Assembly: GCA_016703645.1 (NCBI GenBank)
Contig: JADJBR010000010.1
Coordinates: 310,001-374,000, forward strand
DNA length: 64,000 bases
Origin: Zoogloea sp.
GTDB lineage: Bacteria; Pseudomonadota; Gammaproteobacteria; Burkholderiales; Rhodocyclaceae
Reading direction: 5' to 3'
In this document: positions 21,802-30,975 of the stretch, in pieces
Layout: each line of letters opens with the position of its first letter
Position numbering within the stretch: the first letter of the stretch is position 1
Translations under genes and position numbers: made by a program
Notes under the pieces: model-generated
Databases searched by the model: none
The model's input: only the letters and a program-made list of their open reading frames with translations
Told to the model about the DNA's origin: nothing

Positions 21802-22533
21802 TCAACCGCCGATGTCGCCTTCCAGGTTGAACCTCACCGGAACAACCACAGTCCCCTCGACGGGCTCCCCGCCACGACGGGCCGGCGAGAATCGCCAGTG
21901 CCAGACCGCTATCAGGGCAGCCTCATCAAGGGATTCATGCCCCGAGCTTTCTCGTATCTTCACGCCGGTTGGAATTCCTTCGGCGGACACCCGAACGTCA
22001 AGGCGCACCACACCTTCCAAGCCCCGCCGACGTGCCATCAGGGGATAGCTCGGCTTGGGATTGTGCAGGTAGCTGGCGCCGAAACCCGGTGGCGAATAGG
22101 CTGCCGACCCGGCTCCGGCGGACGGCCCGGCACCCGCCCGGCTCGACACGGCAGGCGCCGTCGTTGTGGCAGATTCGGATACGTCGGCAGTCGCCGACGC
22201 GCTCGGCGAGGACGGAGGCGCAACGAGCGCTGGCACAGTTGGTTCAGCACGCTGACTGACCATCGGGCGCGGCGTCGGCACAGGGCGCGGGACGGCCGCA
22301 GTGTGTGATGACCGGGCACGGTGGGCCGGCTCGGCGGCCGAGGCAACGGGCCGCGCTGCCTCGGAGCGGAGCGGCTCAGGTGACGAAGGAGGGGGAGGCT
22401 CGGCAACAAGCCTGGCCTCAAGGAGGCGCGGCGACTCCGACACGGGCGCACGCACCATGCCCCCGAACCCCAGCACAAGTCCGTGGACAAGGAGCGACAG
22501 CCCTAACGCATTCACCAACACCCGATTCATCAT
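21802..22533 (-). CDS. tonB: Energy transducer TonB
   Basis: TonB couples the inner-membrane proton gradient to outer-membrane TonB-dependent receptors. The product (243 aa from the first of two adjacent ATGs) has one N-terminal membrane anchor (VLVNALGLSLLVHGLVLGFG), a long Pro/Ala/Ser-rich periplasmic linker, and a C-terminal TonB domain with YPLMARRRGLEGVVRLDVRV and SLDEAALIAVWHWRFSPAR. No exbB or exbD is nearby. The next gene upstream on the strand is the nickel permease, 337 bases away, so use in nickel uptake is possible but inferred. The start is uncertain; the frame is open to a TTG at 22599. Confidence 0.85.
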   Translation of the reverse strand: MMNRVLVNALGLSLLVHGLVLGFGGMVRAPVSESPRLLEARLVAEPPPPSSPEPLRSEAARPVASAAEPAHRARSSHTAAVPRPVPTPRPMVSQRAEPTVPALVAPPSSPSASATADVSESATTTAPAVSSRAGAGPSAGAGSAAYSPPGFGASYLHNPKPSYPLMARRRGLEGVVRLDVRVSAEGIPTGVKIRESSGHESLDEAALIAVWHWRFSPARRGGEPVEGTVVVPVRFNLEGDIGG

Positions 22534-22870
22534 TGCAGATTCAGGCGTATGGGCACTCGCAGCAGGGCTTGCTCCCGCGCTCGAAGCGATTATTGACAAC
22601 AGGGATACTCGTGGACTTCAAGGGAGTCGTGGATCAGATCTGACAGAACCGGGCGGCTTGCCGTGCAATCAAGCGACGCGAAGGTGATTCGGAACGGCAT
22701 GGCCCATGCCGGACCAAACGCATGACCAAATTGCCGACGCTCAAGACCAAGGGTACGAATCGTACCGAATTGTTCCCGCTTCGTGGGGAACTGAAGGGCA
22801 TCTCAACCCTTGACGAGTCCATCCGCTCACCATCGCGGCCGTGGCAGCCTGACGGGACGGAGATTTCCGG
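22534..22870. other. Spacer with a 15-bp palindrome
   Basis: I see no gene in these 337 bases between the nickel permease and tonB. The only clear structure is a perfect 7-bp inverted repeat about one central base at 22752-22766 (GGTACGA A TCGTACC), which could be an operator. A plus-strand frame from 22722 has no recognisable product. Confidence 0.4.
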
Positions 22871-23692
22871 TCATCCCGGCACTTCCACCGCGGCACGACC
22901 CAGACGCAAACCAATGAAGAAGCTGGCGAAGATGACGGCCATCACCGACAGCCCGAGATATAGCGCCTTCCCTTCACCCCAGGCATCAAGGGAAGGTGCG
23001 AGCATCCGCATCATGCTCAAGGCAGCCACGAGCAAGCTGATGCCAGCCACCGCCAGCCCCATCACGCGGGAGGCAATCCGAGCCGTGCTATCGGCACGTG
23101 CGATCAGCCGGGCAATCCATAGGCCGTTCATTCCATCGGCAAGGAGCATGCCCCCCATGAAAGTCAGCCCGAGGCCTGCAGCCAGCCCCCAGCTCCCTGC
23201 CTGAACACCAGCCATTGCAAAGAGCGCTGCCTGACTGACGGTGTCAAAAGACAGGGCGAACAAGGCCCCCACGAGCGCGATCCCCCAAGGATGGGCTGCC
23301 CGCCCGAGACGCCCTGTCCAGCGCCCCTTGAGGCCGACGGGACGCACCATTTCATGGGGCTGAGCGGCATAAACGGCTCGCAAATTGAGCACCCCCAGCA
23401 GGACCAGGAAGCTGATCGATATCCAGGTGCCCGTGCTTTCCAGCCATTCCGGCGCAACCCAGCCCCGTGACAGCAGGCTCGCACCGATGGCGATGGCCAC
23501 CACTACCGCACCATGTCCGATGGAGAACAGGCTTCCGCAGAAGCGCGCCAGACGCGGTCTGAGGGGCGCGTTGTAGCGGGTCAGACCATCGATGGTGGCG
23601 AGGTGATCCGCATCGAAGCCATGCTTCAACCCCAGCATGAACACCAGCAGGGCGAACGCGAGGCTATCGGAGGGAAGATCGTGCACAGGCAT
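22871..23692 (-). CDS. Nickel/cobalt permease, NiCoT family
   Basis: The 273-residue product is a polytopic membrane protein with the NiCoT signature in its first segments, LGLKHGFDADHLATIDG (the HX4DH metal motif), and further family motifs FSIGHGAVV, LSFDTVSQAALFAM and GMLLADGMNGLW. NiCoT permeases take up Ni2+ or Co2+ with high affinity. nikR lies immediately upstream on the same strand, and a NikR-type operator lies 16 bases ahead of this ATG, so nickel is the likely substrate and nickel-dependent repression is expected. Confidence 0.9.
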   Translation of the reverse strand: MPVHDLPSDSLAFALLVFMLGLKHGFDADHLATIDGLTRYNAPLRPRLARFCGSLFSIGHGAVVVAIAIGASLLSRGWVAPEWLESTGTWISISFLVLLGVLNLRAVYAAQPHEMVRPVGLKGRWTGRLGRAAHPWGIALVGALFALSFDTVSQAALFAMAGVQAGSWGLAAGLGLTFMGGMLLADGMNGLWIARLIARADSTARIASRVMGLAVAGISLLVAALSMMRMLAPSLDAWGEGKALYLGLSVMAVIFASFFIGLRLGRAAVEVPG

Positions 23693-23707
23693 CTATCCGG
23701 ATGGCGA

Positions 23708-23734
23708 GTATGAAGTTAATAGTTTAGTTCATAC
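23708..23734 (-). promoter_or_regulatory. NikR-type operator ahead of the nickel permease
   Basis: GTATGA (23708-23713) and TCATAC (23729-23734) are the exact half-sites of the E. coli NikR operator; the arms extend one more base pair to 7 bp. The gap between half-sites is 15 bases, one less than the 16 of the E. coli site. It lies in the 81-base nikR-permease spacer and overlaps any promoter there, consistent with repression when nickel is plentiful. Confidence 0.8.
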
Positions 23735-23773
23735 GGTCGCCATGCCAAGTCTGAAACAGGCAGCAGGCACCCG

Positions 23774-24268
23774 TCAGCTTCTGGGCCGGTAATGCACGTG
23801 GGACGCCGAAGACGCACCTTCAGCCCCCGGTCGCCCATCGTGCGAATGGACATGGGGCGTACTGCGGCAGTCTGCGGTGACGAGATTGAGGGCGCCGTGG
23901 CGAACCCCGGGTTTGGCCATCAACGCTTCGGCGAATGCCCGCACGGCACCCGTGGCGCCACGCAGGATGACGCTCTCCATGCAATTGTCGTGATCCAGAT
24001 GAGCATGCAGGGTCGCCACGCACAGATCATGATGCTCATGCTGGGCATGCGTCACCCGCTCCGCCAGTTCGCGCTCATGGTGGTCGTACACGTAGGACAG
24101 GTTGGCGATGCAGTGGGGCGCGTCCTCCCTTGCCAGACGGCTGGCTTCAATATGGGTGCGCAGGATGTCGCGCACCGCCTCCGAACGGTTCGAATAGCCC
24201 CGGGCCACAATCAGGGCATCAAAGGCCCGGGCCAGGTCTTCATCGAGGGATATGGTAAATCGCTCCAC
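23774..24268 (-). CDS. nikR: Nickel-responsive regulator NikR
   Basis: NikR is a ribbon-helix-helix repressor whose C-terminal ACT-like domain binds Ni2+. The 164-residue product begins (M)ERFTISLDEDLARAFDALI, followed by RGYSNRSEAVRDILR (ribbon-helix-helix) and the metal-binding part HHDLCVATLHAHLDHDNCME, which keeps the His and Cys ligands. The start is GTG (24266-24268) with GGAGC upstream; the frame stays open to 24487 but family alignment ends here. The tail after the core is about 30 residues longer than in E. coli and His-rich (HVHSHDG, SHVHYRP), perhaps an extra nickel store. Confidence 0.9.
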   Translation of the reverse strand: MERFTISLDEDLARAFDALIVARGYSNRSEAVRDILRTHIEASRLAREDAPHCIANLSYVYDHHERELAERVTHAQHEHHDLCVATLHAHLDHDNCMESVILRGATGAVRAFAEALMAKPGVRHGALNLVTADCRSTPHVHSHDGRPGAEGASSASHVHYRPRS

Positions 24269-24397
24269 GGGCAGCTCCAGGGTCAGGACAGTCGAACCAT
24301 TCTGCCCGCGGCCGGAACGGCCGCAATTGGTCAGAACCCGGGCCTGACAGGCTGCGATAATCTCGGGACTCACTGAAACCACCCTTGCACAGACACC

Positions 24398-24829
24398 ATG
24401 GCCCGCATCCTCATCGACCTTCCCGAACACTTCGTCTTCTCGACCGAGATTCCCATCTACATCAGCCATATCAACTACGGTCACCACCTCGACAACGCGG
24501 CACTGGTCAGCCTCGTGTCAGAGTCCCGGGTACGTTTTCTCAATAGTCTCGGCTACACCGAACTGGACGTGGAGGGCGTCGGCATCGTTGTCGCGGACGC
24601 GGCCCTTCAGTACAAGTCCGAGGCGTTTCATGGTGAAACCCTGGTTTTCGCGATGGCGCCGGCAGACTTCAACAAGTATGGCTGCGACCTCGTTTGGCAG
24701 GCCACCGAGAAAGTGAGCGGCCGTGAAGTCGCTCGGGGCAAGACCGGCATCCTCTTCTTCGACTACCAGGCCAAACGACCCGCCAGTGTTCCCACCGGGT
24801 TCAAGGCCCGGACCGTAGGCTTGTCCTGA
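24398..24829 (+). CDS. Hotdog-fold acyl-CoA thioesterase family protein
   Basis: The 143-residue product fits the 4HBT/YbgC-like thioesterase group: FSTEIPIYISHINYGHHLDNAALVSL has the usual strand and the substrate-site region where the active Asp or Asn lies (HINYGHHLDN), followed by ESRVRFLNSLGY and a beta sheet ending GKTGILFFDY. Such enzymes cleave acyl-CoA or acyl-ACP; the substrate is unknown. It is transcribed away from nikR from a 129-base spacer. No obvious functional link to the nickel genes is seen. Confidence 0.8.
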   Translation: MARILIDLPEHFVFSTEIPIYISHINYGHHLDNAALVSLVSESRVRFLNSLGYTELDVEGVGIVVADAALQYKSEAFHGETLVFAMAPADFNKYGCDLVWQATEKVSGREVARGKTGILFFDYQAKRPASVPTGFKARTVGLS

Positions 24830-25284
24830 GTGGCCGGACGTTACAACCCACACTTCCGCGAGCCTCCCCCGGGCCCGACGACGACGCCAAGGACGGATAG
24901 GCGATGACCGCGCTCGCCCGAGACATCATCACCCGCACAATTGCGATTGCGAGCCTCGGCGTCACCGTACGCCCCAAGGCAAGTGCAGGATGAAAGGGTG
25001 CCCGGCTGGGGGAAGGGGCGCTGGCAACCCGTCCGTCGCTATTCGTTCGACTCCGATGTCATCCGGGTGGAGAGGACTTTCCCCTGACCCGGCCAACAAA
25101 TGGCAGGACATAACACCCGACCGATCACGAGTGCTTGCTTGCAGGTGCCGGCAAGCCCGGGGACAGGTTTCCCGCCCGGCGAAATCTATGCTTACAGTCC
25201 CGCGTCAGTCATTTTCCCGCCCAGGGGCGTTAATGGGCCATCGCAATGTATTCCCACCCGGCCACGGTCTCCGGTACATCCATC
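24830..25284. other. Spacer without a recognised gene
   Basis: These 455 bases contain a 29-codon frame at 24904-24993 and longer frames from 24990 and 25100, none with a family match or a convincing ribosome site. Codon use does not look like that of the neighbours. No clear terminator or riboswitch was recognised. Confidence 0.5.
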
Positions 25285-26070
25285 ATGCCCCTGCCTATCC
25301 TGCTCCGCACCCTGGCTCTTGCTGCCGCAGTGCTGCCCGTGGCGGCAGAAGCACACCCGGCGTATGTCACGGACCCCGTCCCCCTGCATGCCGGCCCCGG
25401 GCCTGATTACCCGCAGGTCTCGCTACTTCTCGCAGGAACGGAAATCGAGGTTACGGGCTGCCTCCAGGGTCACCAGTGGTGTGACGTGATAACGCCCCAT
25501 GGACTACGCGGCTGGGTTTGGAGCGGCACACTGAGCCTCTGGTGGTCGGGGGAGCCCCTGCCCCTGATCCAGTACGGCCCCTCTTTCGGGATCCCGGTGG
25601 TCAGCTTCATCATTGGCGACTACTGGTTCCACCATTACCGCGAGCGCCCCTGGTATGGCGACCGCCATCACTGGCGACCTGCTCCCCCGGCAATCCATCG
25701 CCATCCGGGACCGTCTCCGGGCTGGCAACCGGAATGGCACACGAGCCGGGACCATGCAGGTGAACCTCGCGGGCAGGATGGCTGGCGACGCGAAGGCCCG
25801 AGAGACTATCATCCGCCCCGCCCTGATCGTGCGCCCCGTCAGGAGCCGAGACCGCCCTCCCCGCCCACCGGCTCAACCCCGCCACCCACCCCGGGAGGCT
25901 GGGGCCCGTCGCAACACGCACCACGACACGGGGTGCCGCAGATGGACGTCCCGCGCGCGCCGTCCGAACCACCTTCGCGCTTCCGCCCTCCTCCATCAGG
26001 AGGGATGCGTGGCGAGAACGGCAACGGCCAGGGGCGAGGGCCGGAAAATCGATTCGGCGGACGCCAATAG
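25285..26070 (+). CDS. Secreted SH3-domain protein with Pro/Arg-rich tail
   Basis: The 262-residue product has a signal peptide (MPLPILLRTLALAAAVLPVA, cleavage near AEA-HP) and one bacterial SH3 domain (about residues 25-85): YVTDPVPLHAGPGPDYPQV, then WCDVITPHGLRGWVWSG. Two cysteines in that domain could form a disulphide. The rest, about 150 residues, is a low-complexity Pro/Arg/His/Gly-rich tail. Bacterial SH3 domains often bind cell wall or protein ligands; the role here is unknown. It converges on the chemoreceptor pseudogene. Confidence 0.7.
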   Translation: MPLPILLRTLALAAAVLPVAAEAHPAYVTDPVPLHAGPGPDYPQVSLLLAGTEIEVTGCLQGHQWCDVITPHGLRGWVWSGTLSLWWSGEPLPLIQYGPSFGIPVVSFIIGDYWFHHYRERPWYGDRHHWRPAPPAIHRHPGPSPGWQPEWHTSRDHAGEPRGQDGWRREGPRDYHPPRPDRAPRQEPRPPSPPTGSTPPPTPGGWGPSQHAPRHGVPQMDVPRAPSEPPSRFRPPPSGGMRGENGNGQGRGPENRFGGRQ

Positions 26071-26233
26071 GGCCGCAACGCTGAACACGCCCGAGCACAT
26101 CGTGATCGCCATATTTCCCGCCACCCACCCGGAAATCACCCGGCGCAGGCCAAGAAAGCGGACACCACGTGTCACACCTGGCGGCATGACGGCCAAAGCG
26201 GGCCTCCCCGGAAGACAGTGTGACCAGGACCGT

Positions 26234-28264
26234 TCAGGCAAGCCCCCGCTGGCTCCCGGTGAGGCGCTTGAGGGTGTCGGCAACGGATTTGGTGTGATCG
26301 GCCGTGCCAGCCGTCTTGCCACTGAAGGCCTCAATGTCGGACAACAAGCCCGACAGGTTTGAGACATCCCCCGCTTGACGCTCGATCTCTCCGGCAACCC
26401 TGCGGATCTCTCGCGCCAGGGTCGAAATATCGGCACCGATCTCGCCGGCGCTGGTACGGGACTTCTCGGCGAGTTTGCGCACCTCATCGGCCACCACGGC
26501 GAATCCCCGACCGGCTTCACCAGCACGGGCTGCTTCAATGGCGGCGTTGAGCGCCAGCAGGTTGGTCTGGTCCGCAATCTGCTAGATCACCTCAACGACC
26601 CCCTGGATACGCCCACTGGCATCCGCCAATTGACGAGCGCTGCCCGCGGCATCAGCCGCATTCCGTGTCAGCTCGCCGACAGTGTCACTGGCAGCGTGCA
26701 CCACCCTTCCCTGTTCGTCGATATGACCGGTAAGGCTACCCACGGAGGCATACAGATCGCCGGCACAGGACTCCAACTGCCGGGCGGTATCGTCACGGAT
26801 GTCATGGGCCTGCCGAAGCGTATGACCCAAAGTGTTCAAGCCATGCACGACCAGAGCAATGTTGTCGTCGAAACTGGACGGATCAAGCTGACTCTCGAAG
26901 ACCTCGGACTGATAGTCGGCGATCTGCTTCACGATAACCCGCGACAGGCCTGCAAGCTTGGCACTCTGACGACGAAGGAAGAAGGCCTTGAACTCACCGT
27001 AGTGGGCTACGAAATTGTCCACATAGTCATCGCGGAAAGGTGTCCCTTCCGGCACGCGGAAAAAAAACACCGCGGTAAGTGTCTGATTCAGGTTGAGGCC
27101 GAGGATTTCCCCAAAGGTCGAAAAACCAGCCAACTGCTTGCACGGCAGCGCGGCGCCAACTCTCGACAGCTCCTTGTCGTTATACAACCGGCGCAAAATG
27201 CAGTCATTGAGGATGCCGGCTACGGGGGGTCCTGATTTGTCCGCCATGAAGGCTCGAAAATCCCGTTCGGTACTTTGAATCAGGCTTGTGCGGCGCACCA
27301 GCATCAGATCCTCCCCGGGCGAGACATCGCAGTAGAAGTTCACCCTCCCTGCACTCGGATCGACGTTGACGACCGAGCGCACGTACATCTCCTTGCCCAC
27401 CTGGATCGCAAACGAATAGTCGGCCAGCTTGCCCTCCAGTTCCCCTGGCTGGCAGCCGAAATGGGCGCACAGCGCTTCCACGAAGGGCACGATGCGCCCT
27501 TCCGCATCGATCACCTGACTGACATAACGCTGCTCCAACGACGCACCGATGACAGGAAAATGCGGACCATCGGCGACGAAATTCTGGCTCTTGAGTACAC
27601 CAAAGCGCACCCCCCTTGGCACTTTGAGAAATGCAATCAGGGCATGGTTTTCCAGGCGTCGGCTGCCATCGTGGATCCACGTATTCTTGAAGTCGAACTT
27701 GCCACCGGCTGACCCTCCCACAAACAAACACGGAAAGCGCCCTGAATCATAGAGCGCCTCCATGAAGAAGGACTCGGACGCCGATAGACCGTCAAAGAGG
27801 ATGTAGGCCAGCGTGTCCCGGTAATCGATATCCACATCCAGGCGCACGGATTGGATATCCCGGGCAATCCGGTCCACTCGCTCCTTGGCAGAGACCTCCC
27901 GCAGCCCCCGACGCAGATCCTCACACCTCAGCGGTACGGCGACAACTTGGGCGCGGGCCACGAGAGAGGCATCGAAGCACTGGATCACCACGCGGTCCCA
28001 GCTATCGCCCGTGCGGCAGTACAGGCTCTCGCCGTCGCCACACAGCTCTCCGGCAGTAGAACACAGCATCACCGGCACGCCCGGAAAGCGCGCAGTGACT
28101 GCACGTGCAATGGGGTCAATGTCCACATGGGGTGACACATAACCACTGACAAAGGTGGGCGAGAGTGACGTCGACGCGAGGGTTGTCACGATCTCCGACG
28201 CCCTGCACTGCAGGACTTCTACGCCGGGCGCAGGCGCGCTGCGCAAACGCTTGAAGAGCTTCAC
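26234..28264 (-). pseudogene. FIST-domain soluble chemoreceptor, interrupted by TAG
   Basis: The gene encodes FIST N and C sensory domains (about residues 25-390, with AYILFDGLSASESFFMEALYD and LFVGGSAGGKFDF) followed by a methyl-accepting signalling domain, without membrane segments. FIST domains are thought to bind small ligands such as amino acids. Codon 561 is TAG (26582-26584), in frame, just before [19 protein letters not shown], the tip of the signalling hairpin; the frame then stays open to TGA at 26234. A truncated protein would lack the CheA/CheW contact region. The start is GTG with AAGGAG upstream, and a sigma-28 promoter precedes it. Either a recent nonsense mutation or a sequence error fits. 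Confidence 0.85.
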
Positions 28265-28306
28265 TCTGATGTCTCCTTGCAGGCCTCGAAACGGGCCCGT
28301 GGGCGC

Positions 28307-28333
28307 TTATCGGCCGCTAACCGGCAATGTTGA
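28307..28333 (-). promoter_or_regulatory. Sigma-28 (FliA) promoter for the FIST chemoreceptor
   Basis: On the minus strand TCAACATT (28326-28333), 11 bases and GCCGATAA (28307-28314). The -10 is the exact FliA consensus and the spacing is right; the -35 matches five of eight of TAAAGTTT. It would start RNA about 35 bases ahead of the gene and put it in the late flagellar/chemotaxis regulon. Confidence 0.7.
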
Positions 28334-28596
28334 GCCCATCTTGTAGAACGCCCCGCGGAGGCCCGAACGACACTGTCCCCTTTTGATACAAGCACTTGCG
28401 CCATGCGCGCCATCGCGCAGCAGCAGTAGAGTTTCACGAGGGGGGAGTACTTATAGCTGGCGCGTCCAGATGGATCTCCGCTCACAGAGTGAGTGATTTT
28501 GCGGTGCCGTCTGATCGGCCCTGCAGGCGGCTCGGCAGCAGGGCCGGAATTGATTTCACGCAGACGAAAGGACGATTGCGTCTCTCGGCCCCTGGC

Positions 28597-30975
28597 TCAG
28601 ACCAACCCTTGGCGCAGGGCCGCCCGGGCCACCCAAGCCTGACCCAATGCAAGCCCACCATCTCCGGGAGGCGCATGCTGCGCCTCGAAGACATGCAACC
28701 CGCGAGCCAGCAGCCTGTGGCGCAGACCCGCGGCAAGCAAGGCATTGTGCAAACAGCCACCGGCCAGCACCACACGACGAATGCCTTCGGCATGGGCCGC
28801 CTCACCGATCCACTGGGCAAGGGCCTCCACCAGCGTGGCATGAAAATGGGCAGCACCCCGAGCGGCATCATCCTCATCAGCAAGCTGCGCGAGCAAGGGA
28901 TAGAGATTGAGCACAGACAAGCCACTCTCGGCCCGGGTATCGATGTAATACCCCCCGGGCAGGGGCAGACAGGCACCAAAACGACGCGCAAGAACTTCAA
29001 GCAGCATGGCTGCCTGACCTTCGAAGCTCATGTCCTCGCAGATGCCCAGTAGTCCGGCGGCCGCATCGAACCAACGACCGAGACTCGTGGTTGGCGGACA
29101 GCGTGCACCGCGCAACAGCATGCCAAGCACCTGCTCCACGTTCGGGCGAGCCGCAAAACGCTCGATCGCCTCGTCACGACGCCCAAGTGCATGCAGTACG
29201 CCACAGGCCATACGCCAGGGCTCACGGGCGGCACGATCTCCGCCGGGCAGGGGCAGCGGGCTCAGATGCCCCAGGCGCCGGAATACCGCCCCCTGCACGT
29301 GCAGGAGCTCCCCGCCCCAGGGCATGCCGTCGGAGCCCAGCCCGACCCCATCGGCAGCCAGGCCGAGCACCGGTTCATCGATCCCATGCTCGGCGCACAC
29401 GGCCGCAATGTGGGCGTGATGGTGCTGCACCGGAATGGCGGGAATCTCAAGCCGCTCGGCCAGAGCAAGTGCGGCCCGGGTCGAGTAATAATCCGGGTGG
29501 GCATCGTGCGCCAGGGCCTCGGGTCGCACGGCAAGAATGGTCTGAAGGTGCTCGGCCGCCTCATCAAGGGCTGCACATGCCGCCGGGTTGTCAAGCCCGC
29601 CGACATGCTGGGAAAGGAAAGCCTCCCGACCACGGACCATGCACACGCTGGCCTTGAAGTGGGCGCCGAAGGCCAGTACGGCGGGCCCCACGCCCCTCAG
29701 GGGCAGCGAGAGCGGCGTAAAACCCCGGGCGCGGCGCAAGAACTGGATGCCACCGCCCGAACTCGCTCCCGGCCCCGTGGGCAGATCGGGCCGCACGCGC
29801 AGCACCGAGTCATCGCAGCGCACCACGATGTCCCGATCATGCATGAGCAACACATCGGCAATCTCGCCCAGACGCTCAAAGGCCTCGTCGTTCCCCTGCA
29901 CAAGGGGCTCCCCATGGGGGTTGGCACTGGTCATCACCAGAGTGAGAGGTTGGGCATCGGCCAGCCAGGCAATGCCAGCGGGACGGCCGGCGGCCTCATG
30001 AAACAACAGATACTGCAAGGGGGTGTAGGGCAGCATCATGCCGACCTCATCCAGCCCCGGAGCCACTCCAGGCAAAACGGAATCGAAATCGGCCTGCTTG
30101 CCAAGCAGCACGATCGGTCGTTCGGGACTCTCTAGGCTTGCCGCCTCGGCAGCAGACAGTTGCGCCCAGCGTGCCACGCTGGGTAGATTCGCGCACATCA
30201 GTGCGAGGGGTTTGTGGGGACGCCGCTTGCGTGCGCGCAGACGCGCAACACTATCCGGCTGCGACGCATCGCAGGCCAGGTGAAAGCCGCCCAGGCCCTT
30301 GATTGCGACAATCTCCCCAAGCTTCAGACGACGCACCGTTTCGGCCACGGGATCCCGGGCCAGGGCGCGCACGCCGTGGGGCTCGAAAAGGCTCAAATGA
30401 GGGCCGCAGGCGGGGCAAGCGTTGGGCTCTGCATGGAAACGCCGGTCTCCCGGATGACCGTACTCGGCCTCGCAACCCGGACACTGCGTGAATCCGGCCA
30501 TGCTGGTACGTGCCCGGTCATAGGGCAACGTCCGGGTGATCGTGTAGCGCGGGCCACAATGGGTGCAGTTGATGAAGGGATAGCGCCAGCGTCGGTCATC
30601 CGGATCGAACAGCTCGGCCAGACAGGACGGGCACACCGCCACGTCCGGGCCAATAGCCGTGGCCACCGCGCCTTCCACACTGGGCAGGATCACGAAACCC
30701 TTGCACGACAGGTCGGGCGGAATGACCTCAGGTTCGATCACATCCACCCGGGCAAGGGGTGGCGCCTCCGTGGCAAGGCACTGGGTAAAGGCGTCAAGCA
30801 CCGGCTCACTGCCATGGATCTCGATTTCCACACCGCCACCGTCATTGCGCACCCACCCGGCGAGACCAAGATGCGTGGCAAAGCGATACACAAAGGGCCG
30901 AAAACCCACCCCTTGCACCACGCCACGAACCCGCAGACGTCGGGCGACTCGGGTTGGATCGACAAGCATCAACAT
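28597..30975 (-). CDS. hypF: Carbamoyltransferase HypF
   Basis: HypF makes the thiocarbamate on HypE that becomes the cyanide ligands of [NiFe] hydrogenases. The 792-residue product has all domains in order: acylphosphatase (RVRGVVQGVGFRPFVYR), two zinc-finger pairs (CPSC, CTHC, CPGC, CPAC), a YrdC-like part (RLKLGEIVAIKGLGGFHLAC), and a Kae1-like carbamoyltransferase with HHHAHIAAV metal ligands and DGVGLGSDG. The start at 30973-30975 is chosen by family alignment; the frame is open to 31047. No other hyp or hydrogenase genes are in the window, but nickel uptake genes lie about 5 kb away. Confidence 0.95.
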   Translation of the reverse strand: MLMLVDPTRVARRLRVRGVVQGVGFRPFVYRFATHLGLAGWVRNDGGGVEIEIHGSEPVLDAFTQCLATEAPPLARVDVIEPEVIPPDLSCKGFVILPSVEGAVATAIGPDVAVCPSCLAELFDPDDRRWRYPFINCTHCGPRYTITRTLPYDRARTSMAGFTQCPGCEAEYGHPGDRRFHAEPNACPACGPHLSLFEPHGVRALARDPVAETVRRLKLGEIVAIKGLGGFHLACDASQPDSVARLRARKRRPHKPLALMCANLPSVARWAQLSAAEAASLESPERPIVLLGKQADFDSVLPGVAPGLDEVGMMLPYTPLQYLLFHEAAGRPAGIAWLADAQPLTLVMTSANPHGEPLVQGNDEAFERLGEIADVLLMHDRDIVVRCDDSVLRVRPDLPTGPGASSGGGIQFLRRARGFTPLSLPLRGVGPAVLAFGAHFKASVCMVRGREAFLSQHVGGLDNPAACAALDEAAEHLQTILAVRPEALAHDAHPDYYSTRAALALAERLEIPAIPVQHHHAHIAAVCAEHGIDEPVLGLAADGVGLGSDGMPWGGELLHVQGAVFRRLGHLSPLPLPGGDRAAREPWRMACGVLHALGRRDEAIERFAARPNVEQVLGMLLRGARCPPTTSLGRWFDAAAGLLGICEDMSFEGQAAMLLEVLARRFGACLPLPGGYYIDTRAESGLSVLNLYPLLAQLADEDDAARGAAHFHATLVEALAQWIGEAAHAEGIRRVVLAGGCLHNALLAAGLRHRLLARGLHVFEAQHAPPGDGGLALGQAWVARAALRQGLV

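Noticed and set aside
24994-25060. Possible cobalamin-type riboswitch ahead of the SH3 gene
   Set aside because: A GGTGCC-like stretch is present, but the conserved B12-box order is missing and the gene downstream does not fit.
24904-25406. Small frames in the thioesterase-SH3 spacer
   Set aside because: No ribosome site, no family resemblance, and the later ones overlap the SH3 gene in another frame.
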